A stretch of 64,000 bases of DNA from Lachnospiraceae bacterium (GCA_017405805.1 JAFQZU010000001.1:1-64000), one strand, 5' to 3'; counted from the first letter of the stretch, positions 34,372-44,239 are shown. Notes: generated by a model not told the origin, from the letters alone. Made by a program: numbers and translations.

Positions 34372-35478
34372 TTACTGCTGCTGCAGAATATACTGCCGCA
34401 GCTCCTGATAAATCTTCTCTTCCTCCGGCGGACATCCCATGATGCACACGTCGTAATCCTTTGTGCACTTTCCGACGCCCAGCTTTCCGGTCTTTCCCTG
34501 CATGCCCTGCCCGATTCCGATAGGGTCTTTGAGCTTTTCAAGCAGCCCCTCTTCGCGCAGCTTCCACAGCGCGCCGACAAGGTTCGCGTAGCAGGCGCTG
34601 CAGGAATCCACTTCCGTGACGGCGTAGGAGACCTCGAGGATCTTGTCCTCCCTGGGCAGCTCCTCCTTTTCGCTCCCGGGCCCGCCCAGATTGATGATCT
34701 GCGCACGGGAGAGATCCGTCGAGCCGATGCCCAGTTTCTCCGCCATCCGCACATAGGGAACGTCGTCGGGCGTGTAATGCATCAGATAGCAGGCATAGCT
34801 GTCCACGAGGACGGGATCCAGCGCAGCCATGACGCAGTTGCGGACCACGGGATTGCCGCCCTCCTCAAAGTCCAGATCCCCGCAGATATGGTCCACCACG
34901 ATGAAATCCTGGCGGATGCCCGCCTGCAGATGCGCGATGGGCTTGTGCAGGCCCATGCGGTGGAAGCGTGACTTCTCCGAATTGGGAAGGAGCCCCTTCA
35001 TGTTCTTGAGGGCGCAGGTCATGCGCGTCTGGCAGTGGCCCTTGAGGACCGGAACGTTGATCAGAAAGTCGATCTGATCGACGCAGTCCACGATATTGAG
35101 CTTCATGCCGGCGCAGTCCACGCTGTGCCATTTGTCCTTCTGCGTGTCGATGAGCGGCACGCCGTATTTTCTGCCCAGGGCGTTGTAGCCGCAGTACTCA
35201 TAGGCCTGCGCGGTGCGGTCGCCCACCCAGGAGCCCTCGGCGATCACGATATTTTCGAACTTGTTGGCCTGCAGATATTCGATGATGCCCGCAACGACCT
35301 CCGTGTGGGTCGTGCCGCCGAACTCGGCGGGCGACGCCACGACGAGGTTGGGCTTGATGCCGATCCGGGTCTTCCGGTCTCCGATCAGGCCGGCCAGGTC
35401 CGTCTCATTGAGGAGCTGCACCGTCATGTCCTTATAACGGGTTCCGTACAGCTTCCAAATCTGATTTCTCTCGATCAT
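34372..35478 (-). CDS. DUF362 domain protein
   Basis: 368 residues of the DUF362 family, with the features NLVVASPAEFGGTTHTEV, NVPVLKGHCQTRMTCALKNM and FIVVDHICGDLDFEEGG. Members are cytoplasmic, often paired with ferredoxin domains, and have no settled function. Here no extra ferredoxin domain is present, although several cysteines cluster near ADSCSACYANL-type sequence (CSACYAN, about residue 290). ATG at 35478 follows GAGGG. It is 7 nt downstream of the HIT gene. Confidence 0.82.
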   Translation of the reverse strand: MIERNQIWKLYGTRYKDMTVQLLNETDLAGLIGDRKTRIGIKPNLVVASPAEFGGTTHTEVVAGIIEYLQANKFENIVIAEGSWVGDRTAQAYEYCGYNALGRKYGVPLIDTQKDKWHSVDCAGMKLNIVDCVDQIDFLINVPVLKGHCQTRMTCALKNMKGLLPNSEKSRFHRMGLHKPIAHLQAGIRQDFIVVDHICGDLDFEEGGNPVVRNCVMAALDPVLVDSYACYLMHYTPDDVPYVRMAEKLGIGSTDLSRAQIINLGGPGSEKEELPREDKILEVSYAVTEVDSCSACYANLVGALWKLREEGLLEKLKDPIGIGQGMQGKTGKLGVGKCTKDYDVCIMGCPPEEEKIYQELRQYILQQQ

Positions 35479-35485
35479 TTTTCCC

Positions 35486-35908
35486 TCAGATTCCGAGCTC
35501 TTTCTTCAGCGCCGCGATCATCTCCTGATACTCCTCGTCCTTAAGATAGACCGGATTCGGATTGGTGATCTCAAAGCTGCCGCCGAACTCAAATCCGCCC
35601 TCGTACTTGGGCACGATGTGGAAATGCAGATGGGGATTCGCGTCGCCAAAAGAAGCCAGATTCAGCTTCGTGCAGCCCCACAGTTTCTTCACGGCGCCGG
35701 AAGCGGCCGCCAGGTCCGCGCAGTACTGCGTCCTCTCCTCGTCGGAGCACTCGCACAGCTCTTTTTTGTGGGACTTCAGCGCCAGTACGCAGCGGCCCTT
35801 GTGCGCCTGATCCTTGAACAGATACAGCACGCCTGCCTTCATCTCCCCGACCTTGAACATGATCGCTTCGCGGCCCTCGTGGTGCTCGTCACAGTAAAAA
35901 CAACCCAT
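35486..35908 (-). CDS. HIT family nucleotide hydrolase/transferase
   Basis: 140 residues with the histidine triad NPHLHFHIVPKYEGG. N-terminal CFYCDEHH could bind zinc, as in other HIT proteins. Such enzymes hydrolyse dinucleoside polyphosphates or adenylated compounds. The ATG at 35908 is better spaced from GGAGG than the one at 35914. It heads a three-gene minus-strand operon and is divergent from the lipoprotein/TIR pair; a TATAAT -10 candidate lies at 35957-35962. Confidence 0.88.
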   Translation of the reverse strand: MGCFYCDEHHEGREAIMFKVGEMKAGVLYLFKDQAHKGRCVLALKSHKKELCECSDEERTQYCADLAAASGAVKKLWGCTKLNLASFGDANPHLHFHIVPKYEGGFEFGGSFEITNPNPVYLKDEEYQEMIAALKKELGI

Positions 35909-36003
35909 TTCCATAACCTCCTGTTCGTTTCGTTTTTTAAGTTGTGTTATGATGGTATTATATCAGACAATGTCCGTTCCTTAAATGCCAAAGGAGACGC
36001 TTC

Positions 36004-37941
36004 ATGTCCAAACATTCCCTGCTCTCACTCTTTTTGACCGCCTGCCTTTTTCTGGCGGGAATCCCTCTTCTGACCGGCTGCTCCGGCAGCGGCGCGGCCG
36101 CAGATCCCAAAGCCGGACAGTCCGCCGGCCCTGATCAGGACCGCGCGGATATGGCCCATTTCTGCCTTTATCCCGACGAGGATGGGGAAGCTTTCCGTCA
36201 CGATATCCCCATCATAAAAGAGCGCGTCGCCGCGCTCTCCGAGGGAGATTATATCTTCGAGGAGACGAAGCTTACGGGCTATACGGGCAGCGGTGCGCCC
36301 GCCGAAGGGACCTGGCCCGCCCTCGATATCTACATCCCCGAAAAGGCCTGTTCCGGGCAGCCCCTGGGAGAAGTCATCCGCCTTATGCTCAACCGGCCGG
36401 TCAACCTGTGGCTGGGCAAGGGAAAGGGGGGCGTGAACTCCAATCGGTACTTTGAGGAAACGCTGCCGCTCAGCCGGGCCGATCTGGCTTCGGTAAAGGT
36501 CCTGGAGGGCTGTCCGGAGGGCGTCGTTCCTTTTGACTACGGTATCGAGACGGACTCCTTTCTGTATCTGGAGCTCACGCTGACAGAAGACTATCTTGCG
36601 GCAAATCCGCAGATCGCCGGGTGGGAGAGTCCGAGCATCGTTCATGACATGACCGGTTTTGACGGGTATTACAGCCTGGAGCTCGTTCCCGCGGGGGACG
36701 GCCTGACCTACTATAAGCTCCTCTCCGGCTTCGAGAGGGGATACGCGGACGCGCTGGCTTACGACTATACGCACGAGCCCCTTCTGGAGGGATATTACAT
36801 CCTGGACATGCCGGGGATCACCTGGGAAGTGCCCGCACAGGACGATACTGCCCGCCAGATCGCCTACGGGGACTTTGACCGTCCCTCCTATCTGTACGTC
36901 TACAGGATGAAGGAGACCGTCTGCTCGGAGGCCAACTGGGAACAGGCCCTGCAGGCCGTCCGGGACCGGCTGGAATCGCTGCGTATCCCTTACAGTATCG
37001 GGCACCTGACGCAGAACGAGCGCTCGCTGGCCCTGCGGGTTCCCATAAGTCCCTGCATCACGGATCTGATGGATAACCTGATCATCGGCAATCACGATGT
37101 TTCCCTGCGGGTCCTCAGCGAAAATATCCCGATCGGGCACGAGGGCGCCGCAGCGAATGTCATGCACAAAGACGGGCGCTATTATCTGGAACTGGACATG
37201 TCCGCCGGACAAAAGGACATCCTCCACAAGCTCACGTCGCTCACTTCCGGAAGCGGGAGGGCGCGCATTTCCCTGTACCTTGATTCGTGGCCGTTTATGT
37301 GGACATACTACGAAGATGTGATCCGGGATGGAAAGATCACCTTTGACTGCAATGCGTTTACGGGGGAGGAAGGTTTTGACGAGGAGGACCGCTTCCTGCT
37401 TGATCTGGCCGCCGCGCTCCTGAACGGGCGCCAGTTCCCCCAATCCCCCTACAGCTACTTCGACCGCCTGACGCTGGAGCGTGTCAATCTGGCGGGCCTG
37501 GATCCGCAGGGAAATTTCGCCATGACCGGATCTGCCGTCTTCGATTACAGCCGCTATAACGAAAAGCTCCTCTCGCGGGCCGCCGCCTTTACTCCGACCG
37601 GCTCCGGCACCACGGGCGCCGGAGACTTTGTCATTCAGTTTGCCCTGCCGGAGACAGAGGACAGGAAAGAGACGATCGCGGCCGCGGTATCGCAGCTCAT
37701 CCCGGATCTAAAGGATGAAATATTTACGAGGGACCTTCTCCTGGACTGGAGGGCGGAGAACGGCGAACAGATCCGCGTGGCCTGCGGCAGTTCTTTCTCC
37801 AATCCCGTCAAAATGCGGCTCTACCTGTTCGGATATAACGCCGTCACGCAGGAAGAACTCGAAGCGCTTGCAGATCTTCTTATGAAGGCGCCGGCGCTCG
37901 CCGATCTGATCGAGATCGAAACGATCAACGCAATCGGCTGA
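36004..37941 (+). CDS. large lipoprotein of unknown function, partner of the TIR protein
   Basis: 645 residues with a clear lipoprotein signal ending in LLTGC (Cys26). The mature part is extracytoplasmic. It contains at least two similar segments that combine a helix of the type IIKERVAALSEG or VRDRLESLRIPY with beta strands. This recalls ferredoxin-like head domains such as that of SecDF, a weak resemblance only. No catalytic motif is recognised. The next gene begins 14 nt after its stop, so the pair is co-transcribed and the two proteins may meet at the cell surface. Confidence 0.75.
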   Translation: MSKHSLLSLFLTACLFLAGIPLLTGCSGSGAAADPKAGQSAGPDQDRADMAHFCLYPDEDGEAFRHDIPIIKERVAALSEGDYIFEETKLTGYTGSGAPAEGTWPALDIYIPEKACSGQPLGEVIRLMLNRPVNLWLGKGKGGVNSNRYFEETLPLSRADLASVKVLEGCPEGVVPFDYGIETDSFLYLELTLTEDYLAANPQIAGWESPSIVHDMTGFDGYYSLELVPAGDGLTYYKLLSGFERGYADALAYDYTHEPLLEGYYILDMPGITWEVPAQDDTARQIAYGDFDRPSYLYVYRMKETVCSEANWEQALQAVRDRLESLRIPYSIGHLTQNERSLALRVPISPCITDLMDNLIIGNHDVSLRVLSENIPIGHEGAAANVMHKDGRYYLELDMSAGQKDILHKLTSLTSGSGRARISLYLDSWPFMWTYYEDVIRDGKITFDCNAFTGEEGFDEEDRFLLDLAAALLNGRQFPQSPYSYFDRLTLERVNLAGLDPQGNFAMTGSAVFDYSRYNEKLLSRAAAFTPTGSGTTGAGDFVIQFALPETEDRKETIAAAVSQLIPDLKDEIFTRDLLLDWRAENGEQIRVACGSSFSNPVKMRLYLFGYNAVTQEELEALADLLMKAPALADLIEIETINAIG

Positions 37942-37955
37942 AGGAGGAGACGATC

Positions 37956-40900
37956 ATGGAATACCTTTACAAAGCATTTATCTCCTACCGCCACGCCGAG
38001 CTGGACATGAAGGTGGCGACAGAGATCCAGAACCGTCTGGAGCGGTATCACATTCCGGCAAGTATCCGCAGGGAAAAGGGCATCAAATCGATCGGACGGA
38101 TCTTTCGCGACAAGGACGAACTGCCGTCCACGAGCGATCTCAACGACAACATCAAGAACGCGATCCGCTCCAGCGAATATCTGATCTGCATCTGCTCGCC
38201 CAGCTACATGGAATCGGTCTGGTGCCGGAAGGAGCTGGAATTTTTCCTCGAGACCCACGACAAAAAACACGTCCTCACCGTCCTCGCCGACGGGGACCCC
38301 ATGAAGGTCGTGCCGGACCTCCTGCTGAAGGAGACCGTCACCGTCAAGGATGCGGACGGAAACGACGTCACGATCGAGGCGCCTCTTGAGCCGCTGAGCT
38401 GCGACTGGAGGGTGGACCGGCACAGGGCGCGGACAGAGGAGCTTCCCAGGCTCGCGTCTGTCCTGATCGGATGCCGCTACGCGGACCTGCGGCAGAAGAT
38501 GCGAAAGCGCCGGATGCGCCTGACGGCGCTGGCCTCTGCTTTTGCCGCCGTCCTCCTGGCCTATTTCGTCTGGAGCTATCTGGGCATACAGCGCAATTAC
38601 CGTCAGTCTCTGATCAACCAAAGCCGGTATCTGGCTTCCTCGGCCCAGAAGGCGCTGGACAGCAACGACAATCTGCTCGCGGCCCAGCTCTCCCTGGCAG
38701 CGCTTCCGGACGAGAAGGCGGACCGCCCGATCGTACCCGAGGCCCTCTACACGCTCTCCAAGGCGGTCGGCGCCTATGACTCCAAGGAGGTCCTGAATTT
38801 CCGGGGCGTTGCCTCCTACGCCATGCCCAGGGGTACCATGACCCAGTACGCCATTTCTACCGACGCCGGCCATCTGGCCATGACAAATCTCCGCGGCGAT
38901 CTGGCGATCTATGATCTGTTGACGGACACCCTGACGACAATGGTGCCCTCCGAAGAACTGATCGGCGTCAACGCCTATAACCTCGCCCGTGCGGGGGCGC
39001 AGTATTTTGTCCTGTGGGAGAGCTACGGCCACACCGCGGCCCTGATCCGTTACAGCGACGGCGCCGTCGTCTGGAAGCAGAAATTCGTAGAGACCCTCAG
39101 AAATATCATCGTGCCCGACGGAGATGGCGACGCCCCGCTGATCGCCCTGACGGAAGAGGAATTCGTCGTCATCGACAAGGATTCCGGCGACCTTCTGGGG
39201 CGGGTCGAAGCCTCCCGCGCATCGGACGGGCAGGCCTCCATCTTCTACAAGCAATCGAATTATTACACCGAAAACGGCGGACTTGCCGCCGTCTGCCCCG
39301 AAAAGGACTGCATCTGTCTGGCCGCCGGCAATCTGGCGGAGGAAGACGCCTCCGTCAACACCATTACCGGCTTTGTGACCTATAACTATCGGACCGGGGA
39401 TGCCGTGTGGACGCCTTTTTCCCTTGCTCCTTACGCAGCCAGCGGCCTGTCCCGGGACGCGGAGGGACGGATCCTTCTGACCTGCACAAAAACGAAGGAG
39501 GACTATGCGGTCAATTACCTCCGCGGGGACTCCTCCGGATCTTCCTTTGAGGAATTTACGCCGGGTAAAGAGACCCTTTTCCTGATCGAGGAAAAGACCG
39601 GGAACGTGCTCTGGGAGAATGCGCTCTCCTATCAGAGCCTCCGGCCGGATCCCGCTGTATACCAGGCGCTGCGCGTCATGCCCGGCGATGAGACCCGCCC
39701 GGACAGGGAGTTTGCCGTCGCCGCCACCTCCAACGTGATCGCCCTGTATGATCTCGATTCGGGCAGTCCCGTGAAAACCGTCACCTTCTCGGACCGGATC
39801 GTGTCCGTGGAGCCGCCCCTTTCCGGCGAAAATCTGATTCGGGTCAACGGTTACAGCGGGACGCAGTATTATTTCACCTATTTCAACAAAACCTACAACG
39901 CCATGCAGTTCATGGCGGAAGGCATGGATGACGCCGACTTTTTTAAAGGCAAACGTACTGCCTCCGGCCACACGCAGTTCATCGTGCGCCAGGGAAATAC
40001 GATCCGCCTCTTTAAGGGCGGGCAGGGAGATGAGGACTGGACGCCTTTTGACTGCACGGCGCCGGAGGGCACCATCTATGAAGCCATGCAGTGTGGCAAA
40101 ATAATGATCATACTCGACAGCGAATCCAACCTGTATGCTTACAGGCTGCCCGAAGGAACGGATCTGTGGCAGACAAAGCTGGAGGGGGCTAATTACTATC
40201 TTAAAGTATACGGTTCGTCCTCCGATCACAAGCGGGTGTATATGCGGACAAATGTGGAGGAGAATTCTCTGTACCGCATTTCCGCCGAGGACGGCACTTA
40301 TGAGCTGGTCTCGATGATCGAAAGCGATGGCTTTACCGGTGCCGGAAGGTGGCATTTTGATTCCGGCAACGTGATCACGGCAGGCAATTACATTTTCTTT
40401 CGCGCGACCAACTATGATACGGAGAGCAGCTTCTGGTTCCGCTTCAGTCTGGACGACGAGAGCATCACGCATCTGAAGATGCCTTACTACATAGACAGCG
40501 ACGAGAGCACCAGCACATCGCCCTACATGTTTTCCTCCGACGGCTCCCGCGGCGTCGTCATAGAAAACGGTGCGGGATATCTGATCAATTTTGACAGGGC
40601 GGCGGTGACGCAGTGCAAAGATCCTTTTCCCGCAGTCAGCCTCGGCGCTTTTCAGGATGACGGCGGGGGCTTCGCCATCTGGAATGAAGAGGAGCGAAAG
40701 ACCTATGTCTACGCGGCTGACGGTTCCGTCAACTTCGTGATCGAGGATATTCCGGAAGAAATAAGCTGGCTGCATTTTTACGAAGATCACCTTTACCTGG
40801 CCACACAGACCCGGAATCTGTACCGCTATGATCTTCACAACGCCGCCCGGAGCGGGGTGATCGAAATGCCTTTCTCCATGCAGTCATCATACGGCGGTCT

Positions 40901-41189
40901 TGAAAACGTTAACGACGGAAACATGGTCATCAACAGCGGGGCGGGAGATTTGCTGATGGTAGACCTGGACAGCTGGACCGCGACGGCCAGGGCAGATAAC
41001 GTTCTCTTCTACACCGCGGATACGCGGCAGATCATCAGCCAGGGCAATGTCAACAAATCCGGCGACAATGAGACGACGCTGGGGGCCTGCCCCTACTATT
41101 CGCCGCAGGAACTGATCGAAAAAGGAAGAAAATTCGTGGGCGATCACACGCTTTCAGAAATCGAGAAGGCAGCCTACGGACTGGAGTAA
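37956..41189 (+). CDS. TIR domain-transmembrane-beta-propeller protein
   Basis: 1,077 residues in three parts. The N-terminal TIR domain (about 3-150) begins YKAFISYRHAELD and includes the motif SPSYMESVWCRKELEFFL; Glu93 after WC corresponds to the catalytic glutamate of NAD-cleaving TIR domains. One membrane segment follows (about 188-208, ASAFAAVLLAYFVWSYLGI). The remaining 860 residues form a repetitive beta-rich region like a WD40/PQQ propeller, with strands such as AISTDAGHLAMTNLRGDLAI. AAGGAGGAGA precedes ATG. Orientation predicts a cytoplasmic TIR and an extracellular propeller. A membrane sensor that triggers NAD loss or signalling is an inference. Confidence 0.85.
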   Translation: MEYLYKAFISYRHAELDMKVATEIQNRLERYHIPASIRREKGIKSIGRIFRDKDELPSTSDLNDNIKNAIRSSEYLICICSPSYMESVWCRKELEFFLETHDKKHVLTVLADGDPMKVVPDLLLKETVTVKDADGNDVTIEAPLEPLSCDWRVDRHRARTEELPRLASVLIGCRYADLRQKMRKRRMRLTALASAFAAVLLAYFVWSYLGIQRNYRQSLINQSRYLASSAQKALDSNDNLLAAQLSLAALPDEKADRPIVPEALYTLSKAVGAYDSKEVLNFRGVASYAMPRGTMTQYAISTDAGHLAMTNLRGDLAIYDLLTDTLTTMVPSEELIGVNAYNLARAGAQYFVLWESYGHTAALIRYSDGAVVWKQKFVETLRNIIVPDGDGDAPLIALTEEEFVVIDKDSGDLLGRVEASRASDGQASIFYKQSNYYTENGGLAAVCPEKDCICLAAGNLAEEDASVNTITGFVTYNYRTGDAVWTPFSLAPYAASGLSRDAEGRILLTCTKTKEDYAVNYLRGDSSGSSFEEFTPGKETLFLIEEKTGNVLWENALSYQSLRPDPAVYQALRVMPGDETRPDREFAVAATSNVIALYDLDSGSPVKTVTFSDRIVSVEPPLSGENLIRVNGYSGTQYYFTYFNKTYNAMQFMAEGMDDADFFKGKRTASGHTQFIVRQGNTIRLFKGGQGDEDWTPFDCTAPEGTIYEAMQCGKIMIILDSESNLYAYRLPEGTDLWQTKLEGANYYLKVYGSSSDHKRVYMRTNVEENSLYRISAEDGTYELVSMIESDGFTGAGRWHFDSGNVITAGNYIFFRATNYDTESSFWFRFSLDDESITHLKMPYYIDSDESTSTSPYMFSSDGSRGVVIENGAGYLINFDRAAVTQCKDPFPAVSLGAFQDDGGGFAIWNEEERKTYVYAADGSVNFVIEDIPEEISWLHFYEDHLYLATQTRNLYRYDLHNAARSGVIEMPFSMQSSYGGLENVNDGNMVINSGAGDLLMVDLDSWTATARADNVLFYTADTRQIISQGNVNKSGDNETTLGACPYYSPQELIEKGRKFVGDHTLSEIEKAAYGLE

Positions 41190-41200
41190 GCAAAAAAATA

Positions 41201-41262
41201 AGCCTGTCGTTAATACCCTTGGACCGTGACCACTAAAGTCCGGCGGGTATTAACGACAGGCT
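41201..41262. repeat. cap-conserved palindromic repeat R2, probable terminator
   Basis: Perfect 17-bp arms (41201-41217 and 41246-41262) enclose a short cap TTGGACCGTGACCACTAAAGTCC. It lies between two convergent genes. On the minus strand the stem is followed by TTATTTTTTT, so it probably terminates the pilus operon; the plus side is also T-rich. GGAC/GTCC here replaces GGGC/GCCC of R1, a paired change. Confidence 0.75.
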
Positions 41263-41276
41263 GCATTATTATTATC

Positions 41277-43508
41277 TTATTGATTCAGGAACAGGATCTC
41301 CGGCGCAGGCCAGTCCCCGTAGTGGACATTCACGAAGTAGTTGTCCCCTGCTGCGGGCCCGCCCTCCAGCTGGGTCACCGTCTTATAGCTGTACTTCCCC
41401 TTAAAATACTCAATCAGGACCGCGTCGTAGGCACCGGCGCTCTCCCATCCTTCCGGGTCGCCGACAAAAGCGGTGTAAGCAGCTGTATCGGCATCCATCG
41501 CCGTCATATTGGGGTCCTGCGCCCCGCCGCCGATGGGCGTCATATATTCTATGGTGCTGTCCCCCGTGATCCTCTCGTTGATGATCTCCAGATACAGACA
41601 GCCGGACGCTGCGCCGTCATAGCTGCCCGCGACTGCGCCCGCCGCGGAACTGCCCTGCACAAGGCCGGTCACATAGCAGTTCTCCAGTCTGCCGCCGGAC
41701 GCCCCCACAAGGCCGCCGGACGTGGCGCCGGAGACGGAGCAGGTGGAGTAGCTGGCGCTGATCCTCGCGCTGCCGGCATCGCCCGCAAGGCCGCCGGCGT
41801 TTCCGCCGGAGGAAGCGACGTTGTATCCGTCCGTTTCCGCATCATATCTGCCCGCCGAAGTATGTCCTCCGGCATAGCACCCGCTGACGGTGCCTCCCGA
41901 AATGTTTCCGATCAGGCCGCCGGCATCCCCGCCGGTGCTGCTTACCAGTACGGCCGCGCCGCATCCGGTGAAGGTCCCGCTCCCGACGGAACCGACCAGG
42001 CCGCCCGCGCTGCCGCCTCCCTTGACCGCGGACTCCGCGCCCCGGGCGAGCACGTTCGTGATCTCCGCGCCGGTGCCCTTCACCGACCCGGCCAGTGTGC
42101 CGGCCGCGCCTTCGGTCGAAGTGATACTGCAGTCGACCAGCATCAGATCTTTGATCTTACTCTCCGCTTCCAGGGTCCCGAAAAGCCCTGCGTCTTCCTT
42201 CCGGTCCGCCAGGATCCCCTTGACATTATGCCTTTGTCCGTCGTAGTCCAGAACATATCCGGGACTTACCGGCAGATAGCAGCCCGCCTTCGTCCCCGTA
42301 TTGTCATTCTTTTTGTAAATTTTGACCTGTCCGGTGCTGCCGTCCAGGATCTTCTCCTGAAAGACCTTCCAGTCCAGATCGGAGGTCTGAAGGCCTGCAC
42401 TGACACTGACTTTCGCGCCGTCCGCATTGACGTCCGAAACGGCCGGATCCAGGTTTTCCAGATGCCGGAGATTGTTGACGCGGGCCGTCATGCCGGCGGT
42501 CCCCTGACTGCCTTCTCCCGGCGTGATATCCTCAAAGAGGCTGTTGGTCTTCTTCTCGCCGCTGTAGGCGATGTTCGTGAGGACCTGGTTGCTGAAGGCC
42601 ACGGCCTGCACGATGATATTCTCTCCGGCAATGAAGCCGTCGCCATCAAACAGCTCGCTGAAATGCAGCCCCGGCGTCGTGACATCGTCCAGAATGACCG
42701 TGTAGGTATCGGTCATGGGATCGTACTCTATGTTCCGGTTGGTCAGGGCGCTGTCCGGCGACAGGGTAAACGCTTTTTTGGCGCCGCTGGTCTGCCCCGT
42801 GACGATGAGCTTGAGAAGCGATTTTTTGGCGGGGTCCGCGTTGGGATCCTTCACCACGGCCTTCAGTTTCTCCGCGTTGATCAGTTCAAAGGCCGGATCT
42901 TCCAGCTTTTTGCCCTTCTCCAGCTTATGCGCATCCTCTCCGCCGTACCAGCCCAGCACGGCTCTGTCGCTGCCGTAATACCGTCTGTCCCGCTTGTGGT
43001 CGGCTCCGTCGACGCTTCGCAGGGCCATCGCGGAGGAATAGTCCCCGGCCGTCAGCGTGTGCCCGAACCGGCTCCCCGTCCGCGGGCAGTAGAAGACATC
43101 CAGCACCAGCGCCGGGTCCTTCTGATACCGCACGATATAAGTGCCGCCGATGCGGACGGTCTCGTCCACGGAACCGAAGGGCAGCATCAGCTCGAGCACT
43201 GTGTTCTCGCCAAAACTCCCGGCCCCGTCAACGGCATAAAAATACACTTCCGCTCCTTCGCCGCCCTCTTCCTTCGTGCCGAAGTTGGTCCTGCCAAGGT
43301 ACCCCTGGCTCTCCGCCATGGTCAGGTGGTTCTGGGCGCTCACGAAGATCTCCTTCGCGATGCCGTCCCGCTCGACCTGGGCCATGCGCCGCAGGTAGTA
43401 GATGACGCCGATAAAGATAAGTCCGAACAGGACGACCAGGATCGCCACGGTCATCAGTGTCTCGGCCAGTGTAAAGCCTTTTTGATTTCTTTTATCGTGC
43501 CTGTGCAT
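41277..43508 (-). CDS. type IV prepilin-like protein with GLUG-repeat adhesin head
   Basis: 743 residues, far longer than ordinary pilins (about 150). The N-terminus KGFTLAETLMTVAIL is a type III signal with cleavage after Gly and Glu at +5, followed by the hydrophobic helix. The head includes a beta-rich region and, from about residue 465, repeated GLUG-type units such as AGGLVGSVGSGTFTGCGA, AGGLIGNISGGTVSGCYA and SGGLVGASGGRLENCYV. GLUG repeats are known from surface adhesins. ATG at 43508 follows GAGGAT. It is the last gene of the pilus locus and probably a surface-exposed adhesive pilin. Confidence 0.85.
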   Translation of the reverse strand: MHRHDKRNQKGFTLAETLMTVAILVVLFGLIFIGVIYYLRRMAQVERDGIAKEIFVSAQNHLTMAESQGYLGRTNFGTKEEGGEGAEVYFYAVDGAGSFGENTVLELMLPFGSVDETVRIGGTYIVRYQKDPALVLDVFYCPRTGSRFGHTLTAGDYSSAMALRSVDGADHKRDRRYYGSDRAVLGWYGGEDAHKLEKGKKLEDPAFELINAEKLKAVVKDPNADPAKKSLLKLIVTGQTSGAKKAFTLSPDSALTNRNIEYDPMTDTYTVILDDVTTPGLHFSELFDGDGFIAGENIIVQAVAFSNQVLTNIAYSGEKKTNSLFEDITPGEGSQGTAGMTARVNNLRHLENLDPAVSDVNADGAKVSVSAGLQTSDLDWKVFQEKILDGSTGQVKIYKKNDNTGTKAGCYLPVSPGYVLDYDGQRHNVKGILADRKEDAGLFGTLEAESKIKDLMLVDCSITSTEGAAGTLAGSVKGTGAEITNVLARGAESAVKGGGSAGGLVGSVGSGTFTGCGAAVLVSSTGGDAGGLIGNISGGTVSGCYAGGHTSAGRYDAETDGYNVASSGGNAGGLAGDAGSARISASYSTCSVSGATSGGLVGASGGRLENCYVTGLVQGSSAAGAVAGSYDGAASGCLYLEIINERITGDSTIEYMTPIGGGAQDPNMTAMDADTAAYTAFVGDPEGWESAGAYDAVLIEYFKGKYSYKTVTQLEGGPAAGDNYFVNVHYGDWPAPEILFLNQ

Positions 43509-43518
43509 AAAAATATCC

Positions 43519-44076
43519 TCAGCCGTTTTCCTTTTCCGCATTGCCGATCACGCGGATGTACAGCGTATCGATGGACGTGAGCGGCGCCGCCCCTGTGCCC
43601 GCCTGGGACTTTCTGTAGACGGAAAGGCCCTGTATCGTGACAATCTGCCCCTCGCAGGAGACGCCTTCGTAAGTGACGTAAAGATCGCGCGTGGAGGCCG
43701 CGTCCGTGACCAGCTGGCGGGTGACGTCCTGTACGTTTTGATCGTATCCGATGTATTCCTGCAGCATGATCACGCCGCCATTCTCCGCGTCGGGATAAAT
43801 CTTCTTGTTGATCCCGCCGTCCCCGCTGTAGAAGGTGATCGCCCCGTCCTGCGCGGCGACGTCTTCTGCCGTGGCCAGATTGTCCCGCAGGGAAGCCACG
43901 GACGTGGAGAGAAGGACCTCGGCGTTGGCGCTCAGGACGATCTTCTCGTAGGCCCTTTTGGCGGCGGGAATGCCGGCGGCCACGACGGTTGAGACCATCA
44001 GAAGGATCAGTATAGTGACCAGTACTTCGGCGATGGTGAAGCCGGGACTGGTCCGGGGTTTAACAGATTTTGTCAT
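43519..44076 (-). CDS. type IV prepilin-like protein
   Basis: 185 residues; PGFTIAEVLVTILILLMVS is a prepilin signal with cleavage after Gly and Glu at +5. The head is of unknown type, with a central DGAITFYSGDGGINKKIYPD. ATG at 44076 has GAGGAT at the right distance. It lies 10 nt upstream of the GLUG pilin gene, so the two are coupled; repeat R3 is in front of it. Probably a minor pilin. Confidence 0.82.
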   Translation of the reverse strand: MTKSVKPRTSPGFTIAEVLVTILILLMVSTVVAAGIPAAKRAYEKIVLSANAEVLLSTSVASLRDNLATAEDVAAQDGAITFYSGDGGINKKIYPDAENGGVIMLQEYIGYDQNVQDVTRQLVTDAASTRDLYVTYEGVSCEGQIVTIQGLSVYRKSQAGTGAAPLTSIDTLYIRVIGNAEKENG

Positions 44077-44099
44077 AATGATATCCTCAGCGGAAAAAT

Positions 44100-44196
44100 A
44101 CAGGAACATAAACGCCCTTGGGCGCGCTCGCCTATGCTCGCTCTGGCCGCGGCCCTATGGCCGCTAAAAGGCCCTGCGGTGCGTTAATGTTCCTGT
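44100..44196. repeat. cap-conserved palindromic repeat R3 (long cap)
   Basis: Arms 44100-44115 and 44181-44196 pair at 15 of 16 positions. Between them is the long cap beginning CCTTGGGCGCGCTCGCC and ending AAAAGGCCCTGCGG, with inner hairpin GCGGCC-CTAT-GGCCGC. It sits inside the pilus operon, without a T-tract. Confidence 0.75.
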
Positions 44197-44239
44197 CTCC
44201 GCCCAAAGAACATATGCAGCCCGCAGACACGTCGAACGA

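Noticed and set aside
37821..40838. 1,005-codon open frame on the minus strand
   Set aside because: Antisense shadow of the TIR-propeller gene. The plus-strand protein has clear domains and a ribosome binding site; this one has neither.
41226..43580. 784-codon open frame on the plus strand
   Set aside because: Antisense to the GLUG prepilin, whose prepilin signal and repeats prove the minus-strand reading.
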